This document shows, piece after piece, positions 25,001 through 37,719 of a stretch of DNA of 64,000 bases. Positions within the stretch are counted from its first letter, which is position 1; each line of letters begins with the position of its first letter. Position numbers and translations under genes: made by a program. The DNA comes from Bryopsis sp. KO-2023 (taxonomy: Eukaryota; Chlorophyta; Ulvophyceae; Bryopsidales; Bryopsidaceae): the NCBI GenBank assembly GCA_030272585.1, contig BSYQ01000011.1:1922001-1986000 (forward strand). The letters are read 5' to 3'. The notes below the pieces were generated by a model that was not told the DNA's origin, made no database searches, and saw only the letters and a list, made by a program, of their open reading frames with translations.

Positions 25001-28000
25001 CTGCGGGCTTTGCGACCGAGGATCCTTGTGTTGCGTTTGCATTGGCCGGCTTTGATTTCGATTCGGGCAGGTACCATTTGGATTCCCGGGTGACCCGATT
25101 GTAGTAATATTTTTTGCCCTCGGCACTCAGATATTCCTTCCATTCTCCTTCCTCTTTATTCGCATCCTGCACCAAAAAAATTCATTTAACAAAATAAAAA
25201 AGGGAAAAAAAAAGTCATCATGGGCAATTTTCTGGCTAGTTTCTTTCCAGGAAAAAAAAAAAAAAATTGGCCAGAAAACCTGGCGTGAAAAAAAAAAGAT
25301 AAAAAGAAAAAACACAGTTTAAGAAAAAAAATAAAAGAACTGCTGACTTCATTTACCATTTCGACAGGTTTTTCCCACTTGGACTCCTTGGTTCGATTGT
25401 TGAAATAGTATTTTCGTCCGGTGGGGGCACAATGCTCCGTCCATTCCGAAGCGCTCCCCGCAGCCTGCTGAGGGACCGCTAAACCTTGACCCGGTGCCAC
25501 CCCAGATCCTACCTGAGGCCTCATCATCGGAATGCCGCCCACCCCTGTAGGCACAGGGCCCATCGGACGAGGAAACTGTCACAGGGGAAAACACAGAATC
25601 GTTCCTCAGTCGACAAAAAATAAAAATAAAAAAATGTTGAGTTTTGCTGTCCGCTTCAAAAAAACATTTCTTGAGGATTGTTTGAGGGAAAAAAAAAAAA
25701 CTGCACACAAGGATAATGACACGCAGAAAGAAACCTAGAGGGCCTGATCATTTTTTTTAAAGAAAAAAAATGAGGGTGTTGATTTTCCGAATCCCCTGGC
25801 ATTCTCATCATTCAAACAAAAAAGACAAATAATTCAAAGAAAAACGATCAAAAAGATCGCGTCTTTCTAAAGAGTACCTGCCCCGGGGGAACGGTCATCA
25901 TGGGTCGAGGCGGTAGGCCTACGGGTTGCATGTGAGGGGGCCTTTGATGTTGCGTAGGTCCGTGGGGGGCTGTCATGTGGGGTGGAGCAACTCCTTGATT
26001 CATTAGCATGGATCCTGGGTTTGGCATCGCCAGTCTGGGTTGAACACCCATCGGAGGGGGTCGACCTCCAATGCCAGGAGGTAAGCCGGCTGCTTGGAAA
26101 AATTCAAAGGCACCAAAACGGTTAGAAATTTATGTCATAAACAGCTTGCTCCTGATTAATATATAAGGGAAGAACAACTCTTTTGCTTTTTTTTCAAGTG
26201 GAATTTAAGTAAATTTTACAGAGCAGCAAATCGCATGATAAAAAGATGGCATTCTGAGAGGGGGGTTCACGATACAAAATCACTCCTTTGCTCCGATGAA
26301 TTTTCACCCAACCTATTGAAAATCGAAAAACAGGACAACCCTTCAATGTTGTGATGTTGAATTTGAACTCGGATGATGCCCCACAGCCCTATTTTTTTAA
26401 AACCTCGTCGCTTTTTCTTTCAGACGTAAATATCTATTCATTAGTGCAGAGTTTATAGAACTAAACAGATTTTTAAAAAAATATGGGGGCGTGCCTGGAG
26501 GCCTTCCTCCCATCATCATCGGCGGCCTCATGGGCTGTGCCTCTTGCCCTGGGACCACTTGACCAGAGGGGGGCCTGGGCATCATTGTCGCACCCGGTCT
26601 CGGTCCAACAGCCTAAACACATACATGACACCAACCACTCTTTTCCCCGTGCGTGTTTCTTTTCCCACCCCAATCGGAATTGTTCGCAGAGTACCATGTG
26701 CAGAATTTCCCCCATAGAAGAAATTAGGGCTGGTTTGGTGTTGAATTCCAGGGTGGATGCTTGTTTTTGTTTCGATTGAGAGGTCAGCGAAAATTCCAGC
26801 TCCTTGGTTGAGCTGCAACCATGTTTGTACAAATTTGGCATGGAATTTTCTTGTGGGTGGAAATTTATGGTGAAATTCGAACCCTAAAACGATCAATAAG
26901 AGAGGGGGCTGCATGTCTGACCTGTGGCCCTGGAGGTCCTGCAGGGGCTGCCATTCTCCAACCTTGGGAAGGCTGTGATTGGGTCTGGGGTTGGGCCTGG
27001 GGTTGTGGTTGGGTTTGGGCTTGAGGGGGCTGTTGGGTTTGGGGCTGGGTTTGCGGAGAAGGGCGAGGTGCTCCTGGCACAGGCATCTATGCAAAAATAG
27101 AATGCAAGACATTTGGAAGGGGAAAAAAAAATAGAAAAGCAAAATGGTTTCAAGCTGAACATAGTTTTTGCAGCATTTTGAATCCATGGTGCCACTACGC
27201 CCACTGTTATGCGAGGGGTTGAATTCAGGGGAGGGCAATTGATTGAAAATCTCCCAAAAATCGCTGTTCTTCCGTGTAAAATTAAAAAAAAAAATTAAAA
27301 AAAAAAAAGAATGATCCAGAAATATGTTTGTTTTTTTATTTCTTGTTGGAAAAAAAAATATGCATTGCTATAAAATGTTTTACATATAAGTTTTATTTTT
27401 ATATTTTAATTTTTTTGTTTTTACTTTTTTAGGGGGAGGGGTTCTCTTGATTAATTAAAAATTATGCATTCTTTCCAATATTGAAAGATTTTATTTTGTT
27501 TTTATTTTTAGATTGTAAAACTTTTTTTACTCGGGACCAACAGACTCCCCTTTTTTTTCTTTCAACGATAAAAAATTTGAAACAGCTTACACAGGAAGTG
27601 GCGGAAACAAATTTTCCAAACACAATTATTGAAGCATTTCTAATCCTTTTTTTTTCAACGAAAAAAAAAAAAGAGAATGATTCTGCTTCAAACAAACAAC
27701 CAACCAAACATAGAATGAAATAAAATAAATAGAGGGAACTTACTGAAGGAGCGGTGTTTCCATTAGTTTGCGGAGCCCCTGGAGCACTAGCGATTGTCCC
27801 ATCTGTTGTTCCCCAAAAAATAAAAGTGAAAAAAATAAATAAACAAACTGTTATCTTCACTTTGGTTGTGGTGCCAACTTTTGAAAACAAAAAACGATTC
27901 GATCGAAACGATCCTCCAGTTCGGCACTAGGCATATGTAAAAAATAAAAAAAAACAGATACGTTCTTTTCTATCGATACATCCCACACGCAGATGACAAG

Positions 28001-28263
28001 GCCGAAGACGTCAAATTTCCTTCGTGAAATCCACCAAGGGATCATATGGACTCCCTCAACCGTCCACCGATCAATACACGAAACGCACGCCGGTGGAACC
28101 CATCACCACACCCAACCGCTCTTCGCTTCTCTCCGGCGACGTTTCGCGCACGACCGCGAGGGAAAATAACATAAAAAAACTGTTGAAATCTTCTTTCCCA
28201 GTGTGGCTCACCGGTCATCCATGCCGGTCTGGTCATATCCAAACCTCTCCCCCTCCCTGCCAT
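19024..28263 (-). CDS. PRP40: Pre-mRNA-processing factor PRP40 homologue (WW and FF domains)
   Basis: Twenty exons: 28263-28212, 27802-27744, 27086-26922, 26612-26495, 26089-25878, 25575-25357, 25166-24996, 24736-24644, 24091-24023, 23862-23521, 23245-23129, 22864-22772, 22652-22504, 22238-22103, 21572-21448, 21055-20881, 20431-20348, 20248-20130, 19731-19585, 19354-19024. All phases agree and give 991 residues. PRP40 is a U1 snRNP-associated splicing factor that bridges the 5' splice site and branch-point complex. It starts [17 protein letters not shown], then a Pro/Gln/Met-rich region. WW1 ([18 protein letters not shown]) lies near 244-272 and WW2 ([18 protein letters not shown]) near 282-310. 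FF-type helical repeats run from ~387 to ~800 (e.g. TFKELL...TWEQA). A Lys/Arg/Asp/Glu/Ser-rich tail follows. The block [20 protein letters not shown] resembles plant members. Exon 4 needs a GC donor (CCAG|GCACGC) to keep frame. Confidence 0.92.
24242..24270. repeat. (AT)n(GT)n microsatellite in a PRP40 intron
   Basis: About nine AT units run directly into five GT units, within the intron between the exons at 24736-24644 and 24091-24023. Confidence 0.9.
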
Positions 28264-28612
28264 TTTTCTGGTGTCGTCGAATCGCCGCTGCACGTCGCAG
28301 AGTTAGCGAGCTCCGCCCTTGGATGTCTTATCGAATCGCAACCCGATACTGCGCGCACGGAGCGCCGAATGTCCCGAACAGAAATCGGTGAAGGTTGCGA
28401 CGGGCTCACTGACATTTCAAAGAGGAGAAAAAAAAAAAGAAAAACAAACGAACGCTGATAGTTCGTACGATTCGGCGACGCTTTCGTCGTCCCCGTCATA
28501 CGCAGACGATGACAAACGCTCATTTATTTTGGCCTTTTTGCAACCCCCAGCGTTGTTCGCCGGAGTTTTTGTTTTCCTCTTCTCGTTTCGCCAGTGGCGT
28601 GGCTGGGGAATA
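28264..28612. promoter_or_regulatory. Shared divergent promoter of PRP40 and DNAJC11
   Basis: Only 349 bp separate the two start codons, which point away from each other. The stretch is CpG-containing and less AT-rich than flanking introns, as is common for bidirectional housekeeping promoters. I see no clear TATA box facing either gene at a usual distance. Transcription starts are not known. Confidence 0.55.
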
Positions 28613-31600
28613 ATGGACGACGAAGGTCCATCGTATTATTCCGTTTTGAACGTGCCTCCGGACGCTTCAGACGGAGAAATCCGCAGGGCGTATCGACAAC
28701 TGGCGCAAGTTTTTCACCCGGACAAGCATGCCAGCGAGGAACTCAGGGAAAAAGCGGCGGAGGGATTCGCCGTGATCAATGAAGCGTACGAGGTGTGTTT
28801 GTGCTTTTTTTTCAACCGCCTTGAAAGTCAAACGCACCAAGGCGTGAACCTCATATATAAGGCATCCTGAGAGAAATATATAAATATGTATGTTGAAAAG
28901 AATATTATTATTTTTTATTATTTTTTTTTTTTTGGGGGGGAAGCAAGGGGGATGGAGAGAATTTTTTTGAGATCGAGAACATCAACTACCTGACCCCTTT
29001 GTTGGGGGTATTAGAAATTGTGGAACAGTGGGGGTGGAGCAATGCTTATTTTGCTTGAAAAACAAGGTTCCAATTTTTTGGGAGGAGAGGGAGATAGGTA
29101 ACTTCTAACTGGTGCTTTGTAGGATTTCATGCTTTTCTTTTTTGCTTCTTTTTCCAAAGGTATTAAGCAGCCCTCCAAAGAGGCAAGTTTATGATATCTA
29201 CGGAAAGCAAGGGCTGGCTGCTGGGCTGGATGTGGGGACGAAACTGAAGAGTGTCGACGAACTGAAAGCACAGTGGGAAAAGTTTAGGGCGAGGAGGGTG
29301 AGCGGGGAAAAAATAAAACAAATGAAAGGAAAAGGAAAATTAAAAAAAATAAAAAATAAAATAAATTACTGTAAGCATGAGTAGACATTTGCTGGGTTCA
29401 AGCACCAGCAAACCGGACCTTGATAATGAAAAGGAAAAGTGAAAAAAACGAAACAGACAGCTCGAAAAACAATACGAAAAAAAATGGCCTTTGATTTATA
29501 TCCATTTTTTTAACATGCACTCGGTTTTCGGCTTGAAAATCCTAGATTGACACTTCTGGTATGGAAGGGGTCCGATGCAGATGGAGATACGGAAACCCAC
29601 ACTATTCTGCATTGCGATGTGGACCTCACCAGAATGCTGGTGTCGAGACCCCTGCCTCAGGACTGGCACCCCCGGATGCAAACCTGCTGGGTTCAAACCA
29701 CGGTTTCCCAAGCAATCGGCCGCAAGGGATTCGTATGGATGGGAGGTGAGGTTTTCCCCAGACTCCGTTTGTATGTCTGCCATAAGTGTGCTCATGCTTT
29801 GTCGGTTTATTTGAAGCTCTTGGTGCCCTGTTTGCAGGTAATATAATATCGAATGGGGGTGGAGAAGGCGGGGGCACTCTGCTGTGCGGGTTCAAAGGCA
29901 ACCTGTCGTCAGAATCCAGTGTTGAAGCGAACGCATGCTGGGGTGGGTTGGAACATGCATGTGCATTTCTCAGTTTCACCCTACCGTTTTCGTTTTATCA
30001 TTGAATGTCAAAACTAGGTGGCAAAGCAGAATTCACGACTAGCATTTGTTTATGTACAGTTTTCACCTGAGATTTTTTTTTAAGTGAGGGGGGAGGGGGG
30101 TCCGGAAATCCCCCTGGAGGTTGTATGGGGGTGCAATGCTTGCTTACTCTTTGGATTGGTTCGCACAGGTGTGAAAACCTCCCTGTTGCTGACGTCGACA
30201 CAGCAAATAACGGAGAATGCGTTCGGAACAATCACGGGGAGTTGGAGTGCAGAAGAGGGTCCTGGATTGCAATTCAGCACTTCGAGGAACATATCGGGGG
30301 AAACCAGGGGCAGCATCGGCATTGGATTGGGTCCGCCATCGGACGTGGGAGCGCATTTGACGGTTTCCACCCGCCCGAATACGAAGTCCTCTCTATCGGG
30401 TAAAATCCAGGTGATGGTTGGAAAATCATGTGTGTTCGATCCCCAAATACCCTTGGAAAATTCTTCAAGGAATTTCCAAAAAGAGAGGGGGGGGGGAAGG
30501 GGGGTTGTGCTTCCTTTCCTTGGTTATGGTGGGGGGCGCGTTCCACTCTCTAATGGTGGTTTTGGTGTTCTTTCTCTTTTCTTGTTTTGATTGGGAAATT
30601 AGGTGGGCCCCATTTACTCGATATCTGGTAGAGGCAGCTATGCTCTGAATGAAGACATGACAGCCCGGGCGGGCGGCAAATTCGGTCTGTCTGGGATCGA
30701 TTTCGATCTGGGGATCGTGAAACGAATTTCCCCCGAAACCACAATGTCGATGGCGGTGGTGGTAGGAATTCAGGGCACCGTGCTGAGGGTGAAATGGAAC
30801 CGGGAGGGCTTCCAATTAGACATCCCTTTGATTCTGTCCAGGGATTTCAAGGAGTGGAAAATAGCTCTGGCGGCTTACACCCTCCCGCCGTTGCTCATTT
30901 CGATCGTCCGATATTTGGTGTTCAAACCCTTGATGAGGAAATACGAGGAGCGGGTGGTGAGTGGCCAGGACTCGATCATGGATTTACGCGTTTGTCAACT
31001 TAATTTTTATATTAGTTCAATTTTGAAAATTTTTCCAATGGAGGTGAAATGACCCAACTGAACAGTGGGGTTTTTCCAATGCAGGCACTTGCTGCCAGAA
31101 AAGAGCATTCTGAAGCGATCGCTAGACAGCTTAGAGCAGCGACGGCCTCCCAGAGCTTGATATCGCCCGTCGCTCAGAGGTTGACTCGGGAAGCGGCGGC
31201 CCAAGGTGGATTAGTCATCGTCCATGCTGAGTATGGAGTGATCGATGGTCAGAGGCGGCCCATTCCACCGGGGGAGCAAGGTGTGTGATATTTCTGACGA
31301 TCAGCAACCAGTCCAGGTCGCCGTGGCCACTTGCATGCCTTTCAGACTCCCCCCCCCCCCTTTTCTGAAGGATGGTTATCAGCTTGGCGTTTCGTCCGCT
31401 GCTGAAAAAAAAAGGGGAAAAGTAACCCAGTGTGCATCCCCTTTTTTTTTCCTTTTTTTTCGGATGCAACCTCATCAACGATGCGAACGAATAATGTAGG
31501 CTCATTTCTGCAAATATTGATTTTTGATGTTTATTTTGTTTGTTTGTTTTTTTTTTTCAGCCGGTGCTTCGTCTGCATCATCTTTGGATTTGCCGCCGTC

Positions 31601-32323
31601 TTCATTGGATGTGACTGCCGCAATTCAGTATCTCGTTTCAGCGAGGGAACTGATCCTGCACCCCGGTGTGTCGAAATTTGGCCTCATGGGGTTCTGCGAT
31701 CCTGCTCCCGGTCAGAAAAAGACCCTTCGAATACGCTATGTGTGGAAAGGAAGACCCTATCGAGCAGAAGGTATGTTGATATATATACCTTCTATGTTCA
31801 AATTTTTTGCAAAAATCTGTGAAAAAGAAGAGTGCTGAATGGTGTCCTCAGTCGAAAAGAAAGATTCTGCCGAGCAATATGAAATGGCTTTTATGAATCA
31901 TCGTCTTGAAACTCAACGATCTTCCTTCATGTATTCCTGTGAAAAAGGTTTGAAAAAAAAGGGGAGGGGGGGGGGGTCATTATTTTGCAAATTTTTTTTC
32001 CCCCCGTACTTTTTCTTTTCAGACATTTTATTCTCAAATTTGTTACGTGGCGGTTGAAACCCCCATTTGGACCATCCACTCTGCAAATGAGTAAAAATGA
32101 GTAATAATTGGCCTTTTTAAAATTTTTTTTTCGACATTTTGGGTGCGAAGTTGGCGATGAGGATGGTCTGAAGCTTCCGAGTCAAGGTGCCCTTGTGCTG
32201 GATTTGGCCGAAGCCGAACAAGTGATGACTATGGCAAAGGCATTGGGTGTGGAGTCCGGTGGGGAGCCATCCCAACCTAGACCAAATGGAAGTCCATCCG
32301 AACAAATATCCCTCGCTAGCTAA
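28613..32323 (+). CDS. DNAJC11: DnaJ homologue subfamily C member 11 (mitochondrial J-protein)
   Basis: Nine exons: 28613-28792, 29160-29297, 29568-29745, 29838-29942, 30169-30410, 30603-30956, 31085-31280, 31561-31770, 32151-32323. All phases agree and give 591 residues. The J domain spans about residues 7-65, with HPD at 35-37 followed by the YDIYGKQGL block. The middle holds the Gly/Ser-rich beta-strand region typical of the family (GNIISNGGGEGGG, then LSSESSVEA). Near residues 330-350 is a hydrophobic segment (KIALAAYTLPPLLISIV). The C-terminal DUF3395 region contains KFGLMGFCDPAPGQ. In animals DNAJC11 associates with the MICOS complex and shapes cristae; plant orthologues are less studied. 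Exon 3 is placed by frame and family alignment and is the least conserved. Head to head with PRP40. Confidence 0.9.
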
Positions 32324-33582
32324 CAGAAAATATCACTCAAAGCACGTTAGTAATTTTTTGTCGAGGTTAGAACCGATAGGTTTTTTTTTTGCAGGGGAAA
32401 AAAATGGAAGGGGGGTTGGCAAAAAAAGTAGTGGGTTTTTTGCTTCAGAATTTCATGTAGGCCTGGGGTTGGCAGGATGTCAACTCCTTGTTTAAGCACG
32501 ATCAGTTTTTTCTTTTTTTGGTGGTGGTGGTGGTTGGAGGGGGGTGGGTTCCTATGTTGATCAATCACCTTTTCATGATCTTTATGCTAAAGAGATATAT
32601 ATATAAAAGACCCTACGAAAGACCATGAACACTCAATCATCTTCCTTGCGAAATCCCAAAAAAGGGCCATTTCCCGGTTCATGCAAAACAGCCCTTCTCA
32701 CGCGATCGTGCGCATCGCCGCCCTGCATGTTTCGCTTTGTGAAGGAAAAGCTGTATACTTAGGTTGCGAGGATTTATGCTCCATCTGGGGGAGGGGGGAC
32801 TGTCTTAAAAAACAAGAGACAAAAAAGGGAAGAAAGAAAGAAAAAATACTGAAGCAAAAAACAGGAAATTCTGATGCAAAACAAATAATAAGATTGACAC
32901 ACACACACACACACACACACAGTCAAGCCACAAGAATAAGCTTCCTGCAGACATTACAACTTTGGAAGTCCAGCAGTGTCATGGGTGGTGAGCATATTCA
33001 GCAAATGTTTGTTTTTTTGAGAAACAAATCCTTTTGAGGCCACGACACTGTGACGAGTGGTACAGGGGGGGAAAATTACAGGGAAGACTTATAAAGCACT
33101 GTCATATGTGGTACTTTTTTCGACTTTGAAGAAGCGCACCCCAGGGGTGCAAAGAAACGATTCTTGAATTCGAATTCGAATCCACTTCTAAACGAGCGCG
33201 TTCGTACAGGACTTGAAGTCCAAATTGAGCTTCCAAATCGAAACTTTTCCACTTAGAACTTTCAAATTGAAAGAGGCAGTAACCTAAGTATAATCTATCC
33301 CAAGAAAAAAAAATAAGACTCAACCTCAAACAAACAAACATCCTCAGTTGATTTGGAGGGGGACACTGAACCACCAGACAAATGATGGGATGCCTTGAAA
33401 CAGACCTCTCTGCGTGTGTGGTGCAGTCAAACTCAGGGTGTCACACGGAGCACCTCTCAATCAAGCCACGGCCGCAGCGCTTTGCTTCATCAAGAAACCA
33501 CGCATTCGCAGAGGCAGTCCCAGCCGCCTGATTCCTCTTCTCCTTCGAAGAAAAAAAAATATCGATAAGGTGTCCACCCAGG
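32324..33582. other. Intergenic sequence
   Basis: No gene recognised. It contains a (CA)n run and several short G-rich tracts, and probably the DNAJC11 3' untranslated region and the promoter of the next plus-strand gene. Confidence 0.5.
32897..32921. repeat. (AC)n microsatellite
   Basis: About twelve AC units in intergenic sequence. Confidence 0.9.
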
Positions 33583-35462
33583 ATGAAGTGCCACTCTTTC
33601 GCATTGGCTTTTTTCCTTTTCGCGATCTGTCTTGCACATATCGATGGCGCAAGAGAGGATTCGATTGCAGGTGGGAGCGGGGGGCTGCGGTCGATTATGT
33701 ACTGCGAATTGAAACTCGAATGAGCCTCCAGTCTTAACCTTTTCTGTATGGGGGAAAAAAAAAAACAGAGGGAAAAAAAAAAAAAAAAAAAATCTAAGAC
33801 AGGGGTTTCTGGCAGTTTTTCTGGCGTTTCGCCATCCGTCGGTTGTTTTTGATTGATAGTGGATGGGTACGTAGGATCGCGGCTTCAGCGCGGACGGGCG
33901 GTGCTTCAGGTTTGCACTTTCATTCTTTTTGTCTTTTTTTTTCCAAGTGCCAAAAGTCTGATCGATCCTTCACGAGGAATGGTTCTTTTCTTTCTCTTTA
34001 GCTTACACATGGATGGGAGACGACGACCTGACTTTATAAATTTTTGTTCGGCGTCACATCTGTACAGCGGGTTTGTACGCCACCACAACATTTTGCAATA
34101 AGAACTTGTTTGAAATTGGACTGTATGTGCTCTATACTGGGTTTTTTTTCTTTTTTGTGAATGGCAGGAAGAGGACTGTGCAATGGGCATTCAAAAGGGT
34201 TACAGTGATTTGCGTTGTGCACTCTTGGTGAGGGTTTTTTTATGTTTTCTGTTTTTTTCTGGGTAAAAATACGTTGTTCGCGAAGCAACATGGAGAGGGA
34301 AAAAATTGCAGACCTTTTGATCAGGATTGAACTTCGAATTGCTGATGTGTAGCAGAATGCAGCATTTCATGGGTTGGAAACATGTGTTTCATTTCATTTC
34401 ATTTCATTTGATTTTTTTGATTTGATACTTGGTGCCTCTCTCCTGGAATTCAAGCAAACAAAAAAAAAGACTTTTTATAAAACAAGGTTGAGACTCGTGA
34501 AGCTCAATTTGTGGGATATTATCATTTTTAATAATATTTATGTATTATTTATGTATTTATTTGGATCTTTACAGGACTAATGGGAGGCTTCGCCATTTCC
34601 TATTCAATTTTGGTGTTCAGAAACTTATTTCTGTTTTAGAGTTTGTTTTTTTTCCACTGTTGTGCAGAAGGATGATGGGGCTTCATCTGCAGAACCTCCT
34701 GTGGGGGAAACAAAAACACCAGCCTCCACGCTCGAATCCACCAAGCAGGAAAAGCAGGAAGCAGAGACGACTGAAAGTCCGTTATCCTTGGTTTTCCCCT
34801 ACTGCTTTCAAACTTACCACAATTGCAGTTTCTATTTTCGGTGTCATTTTTTTTCTTGGGGAAGGGAGAGGAGAGGTGGATTAATTCATTTCAAACTTGA
34901 TATGCAACAAGAAGGCCTTCTTGTCTGGATTGAGTCAGCTTATTATTGTGAAAATGCAGAGGTCCAGAAATCCATGCATTATTTTCTAAGGGGAGGCTCA
35001 GGTCTTTTCTTTTTTTTTCGATTTTCAGGAAACCTAATTATTAGCAAACGTTTTTGATTTGTTTTGCTCATACTCAACTAGCACCATCACTGTCGTTGTT
35101 TTGTTTTATTTCTTTTTTTTTTCTGCAAAGGCAATTCTCCAGCCACCACACCTGAGGGGGAGTCTACCGAACAAGCTGCAGTGCAGCCAGCAGTCACAAC
35201 TATAGGCGATTCTCCTCTCAGTGAACCCATTGCCACCGAGCCTGGAGCCCCAGTGGTCATTCAGGTGGATGTCTCAGCACCTGTGGTGGAAGAAACCACT
35301 GTGCTGGTTGAGCAAGAAAGGGAGGGTGCTGGAGGAACTATGGGTGCTGGCATCGTGGCTTTTTCACCACAATCCGAGATGTCTGTGGGTCTGACCACCG
35401 AGCCTTCAGCCGGAGGGGATGCCTCGACAGCAGCAGTATCGGAGCCGAATGCTGACCCTTAG
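33583..35462 (+). CDS. Small secreted Thr/Ser/Glu/Pro-rich protein
   Basis: Exons 33583-33670, 33860-33909, 34668-34776 and 35131-35462 join with agreeing phases to give 192 residues. The start MKCHSFALAFFLFAICLAHIDG is a clear signal peptide with likely cleavage near residues 22-24. After a short basic stretch (GSRLQRGRAVLQ) the mature protein is low in complexity: Thr, Ser, Glu, Pro, Ala and Val dominate, with no Cys and no aromatic core. Such composition suits a heavily O-glycosylated, disordered wall or mucilage protein; I infer this and recognise no family. The 758-bp third intron could hide a further exon, but frame is kept without one. Confidence 0.55.
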
Positions 35463-36236
35463 GGGGAAAGTGGAGTGGATCAACGACCTGAGAGGTGTCG
35501 TTTGAGGGGTGCATGACTGAAGATGGGGGGGGGGGAGTTGGAGTTGGTAGTTTTTTGATGTTTGTGTTTGAAGAATTGCAGAAAATAAAGGGAGAATCCT
35601 GGTCCAAAAAGATTTTTCTAGAACGATGGTCCATACTTGCCACTTCAATAAAAAAGAGGTTTTTGGAGAGTTTCTTGGCCTTGAAAGTGGACATTCAACT
35701 GAGCGGTGCCACTCAATTTTGAAAAAATGGGATCGGCTAGAGGAAAGCTCGTTTTGAGGAGGGGGAGTGGCATTGGCAACGCCAAAAAAAGTTTTGAAGA
35801 ACATACTGTGAGGAGAGGGGTGTGCCCTGATCGTAAGTTTCCACTGATTTTTACTAGGTAGATATATAAACAGTCTTTCCAGTTGTGAGGCTGGATGTGC
35901 TCCTGTGAAATAATGATGTCGGAGTCTTAGTCACAATTTGAAAGGGTCTGCAAATTTCATTGTCTCGTTTGATTCAGGGAAGCCGTCGTCTGGACTACTT
36001 TTCATTTTCCCTCTGGGGAACGGAAGTCTGTATGTGGACAATGTAACTCACACATCTTTCTAATTTGTCCGGGCGGAGGGACTGACACAGTCGATTGAAT
36101 TTGCATATCTGACACAATCATCCACCGGTCAAGACCGGTTCTACCACGGTCTTTCGCAAACATGATCACAGATGTGCTGCTTGGCTCGGTGTCGCTATAC
36201 ACAACCCTTTTCTAGTCGACCGCCCTGTCCGAACAT
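35463..36236. other. Convergent intergenic region
   Basis: This lies between the 3' ends of the secreted protein gene (plus) and the mitochondrial-type gene (minus). No gene recognised. Confidence 0.5.
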
Positions 36237-37425
36237 TCACTCTCCATCGTCGAGTATCTCCGGGTCGCGACCTTTGAGCACCTTATCCTTGTACAGCATA
36301 TAATACATGTTGAGAAGAGCGTTCGTTCCACGTCGCCCATGGATGGCGGCTCGCTCAGCGATTTTCTGCTGCCTTCCCAGCTCGGCAAAAAACCTCTTCT
36401 CGATTGAGATGAGCCCTCCTAATTCTGACATCCTGTTTTCCCCCAGACCTTGTGCGGAGAGCCTGTGGACCAGTACGTCATCCTGGCCTACCATGGACAA
36501 TCGACGAGGAATGAACTTCGGGTCTTTTCTTTGCTGCACACCACAAACCAAACAGGCATGAACAAAAAAAAAACAAGCAAGCAAAGTATCGCTGTGGGTT
36601 CAACTCAATCATTGAAAAATGGAACACGCAAAACATTTCAAAACAGCCAAAGTCCAACCACAGCAGTTCCACAAGAGCTGAAAAAAAACCAAAAAAAACA
36701 AACATGGAGAAGCCAACCAGACGAACGGACTGACTGTCGAAGCAGCACAACACAAACGGCAGCAAAGAAATTTCCTTTCTCCAGACAGAATAGAAAACAT
36801 TATCGCAAAATGAAAGAACGGAAAAAAGGAGTTTTTTTCTGGTACCCTTGTCAATGCTCTGTTTTTGATGGTTTGATATTTCAGCTGATGGCGAGGGGGA
36901 GGGAGAACATCCCAAAAGACCCCTTGGCTTCCAATACGATGCCAAATTGATATTCGGTTGTTCACCGACCGGAATCTGGTAACTTTTTTGGGGTGTCTTC
37001 TTTCGTACCAGTACCAAGTGCCAGAGGTTTTCACCTGCTTCTATATTTTTTATTTTTTCAAAATGAACGAAAAAAAACAAAGGAGAATTTGATAAAAAAA
37101 AAATTATCTTGTTGACGAAGTGAGAACTGAACAGGGATTTGAAGAAACGAAAAAAAAAAAAAAAAGTTATTTTGTGGCAACTCATCAGTTTTGGTGTTGA
37201 TTAAAAAAAAAGGAAAAAAAAATGTGGGGGGAAAAAGCTGTGAACGCACAGCCTCATTTAAAAAAAAACAAGTTGAATGAAAATATAAACGGAATGTATT
37301 ATATAAACTAAAAAAAAATGAACACTCTGAAGAATTTTCTGGAGAGGAAATAAACCAACTAAAAAGTACCACAGCAACATTAACAAAGAGCAAAAATTCT
37401 CCAATGCAAATTTCAGAACAGCTCC

Positions 37426-37467
<42 letters not shown>

Positions 37468-37719
37468 ATGTTTCGCTTTTTTTCACAGGACACAGTACAC
37501 AGACATCGCTCAAAACCAGTTTTACCACGATTTAAATGCAACACCAACCTAGGCGAATTTATACACACACACACACATAACTTTGCAAGAAAACAAGGTT
37601 TCTGGTCATTGATGGATGCCCACCTTTGACAAAGAAAGGTAGGTCCGGGAAAAAGTCTGCCATGGAACCGTCCCTCTGGAGAATAAATTCGATGCGACAT
37701 TGAAAAATGCGATCGACAT
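36237..37719 (-). CDS. Unknown protein with mitochondrial-presequence-like N-terminus
   Basis: Exons 37719-37624, 37034-36846 and 36533-36237 all join in phase 0 and give 193 residues. The first 32 residues (MSIAFFNVASNLFSRGTVPW..., then SRTYLSLSK) have Arg, Ser and hydrophobics but no acids, as in mitochondrial presequences. Exon 2 is rich in Trp, Tyr and Arg (SGTWYWYERRHPKKVTRFR). Exon 3 has a helical, basic part (ISIEKRFFAELGRQQKIAER) and ends ILDDGE. Size, charge and presequence would suit a mitochondrial ribosomal or assembly protein, but I recognise no family. An alternative frame of exon 2 is also open but does not fit the phase-0 junctions. Confidence 0.6.
37429..37464. repeat. (GT)n microsatellite in intron 1 of the mitochondrial-type gene
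   Basis: About eighteen GT units between the exons at 37719-37624 and 37034-36846. Confidence 0.9.

Noticed and set aside
36846..37034. Alternative frame of the second exon of the mitochondrial-type gene (ENLWHLVLVRKK)
   Set aside because: It needs phase-1 junctions, whereas both neighbouring exons have strong phase-0 boundaries.
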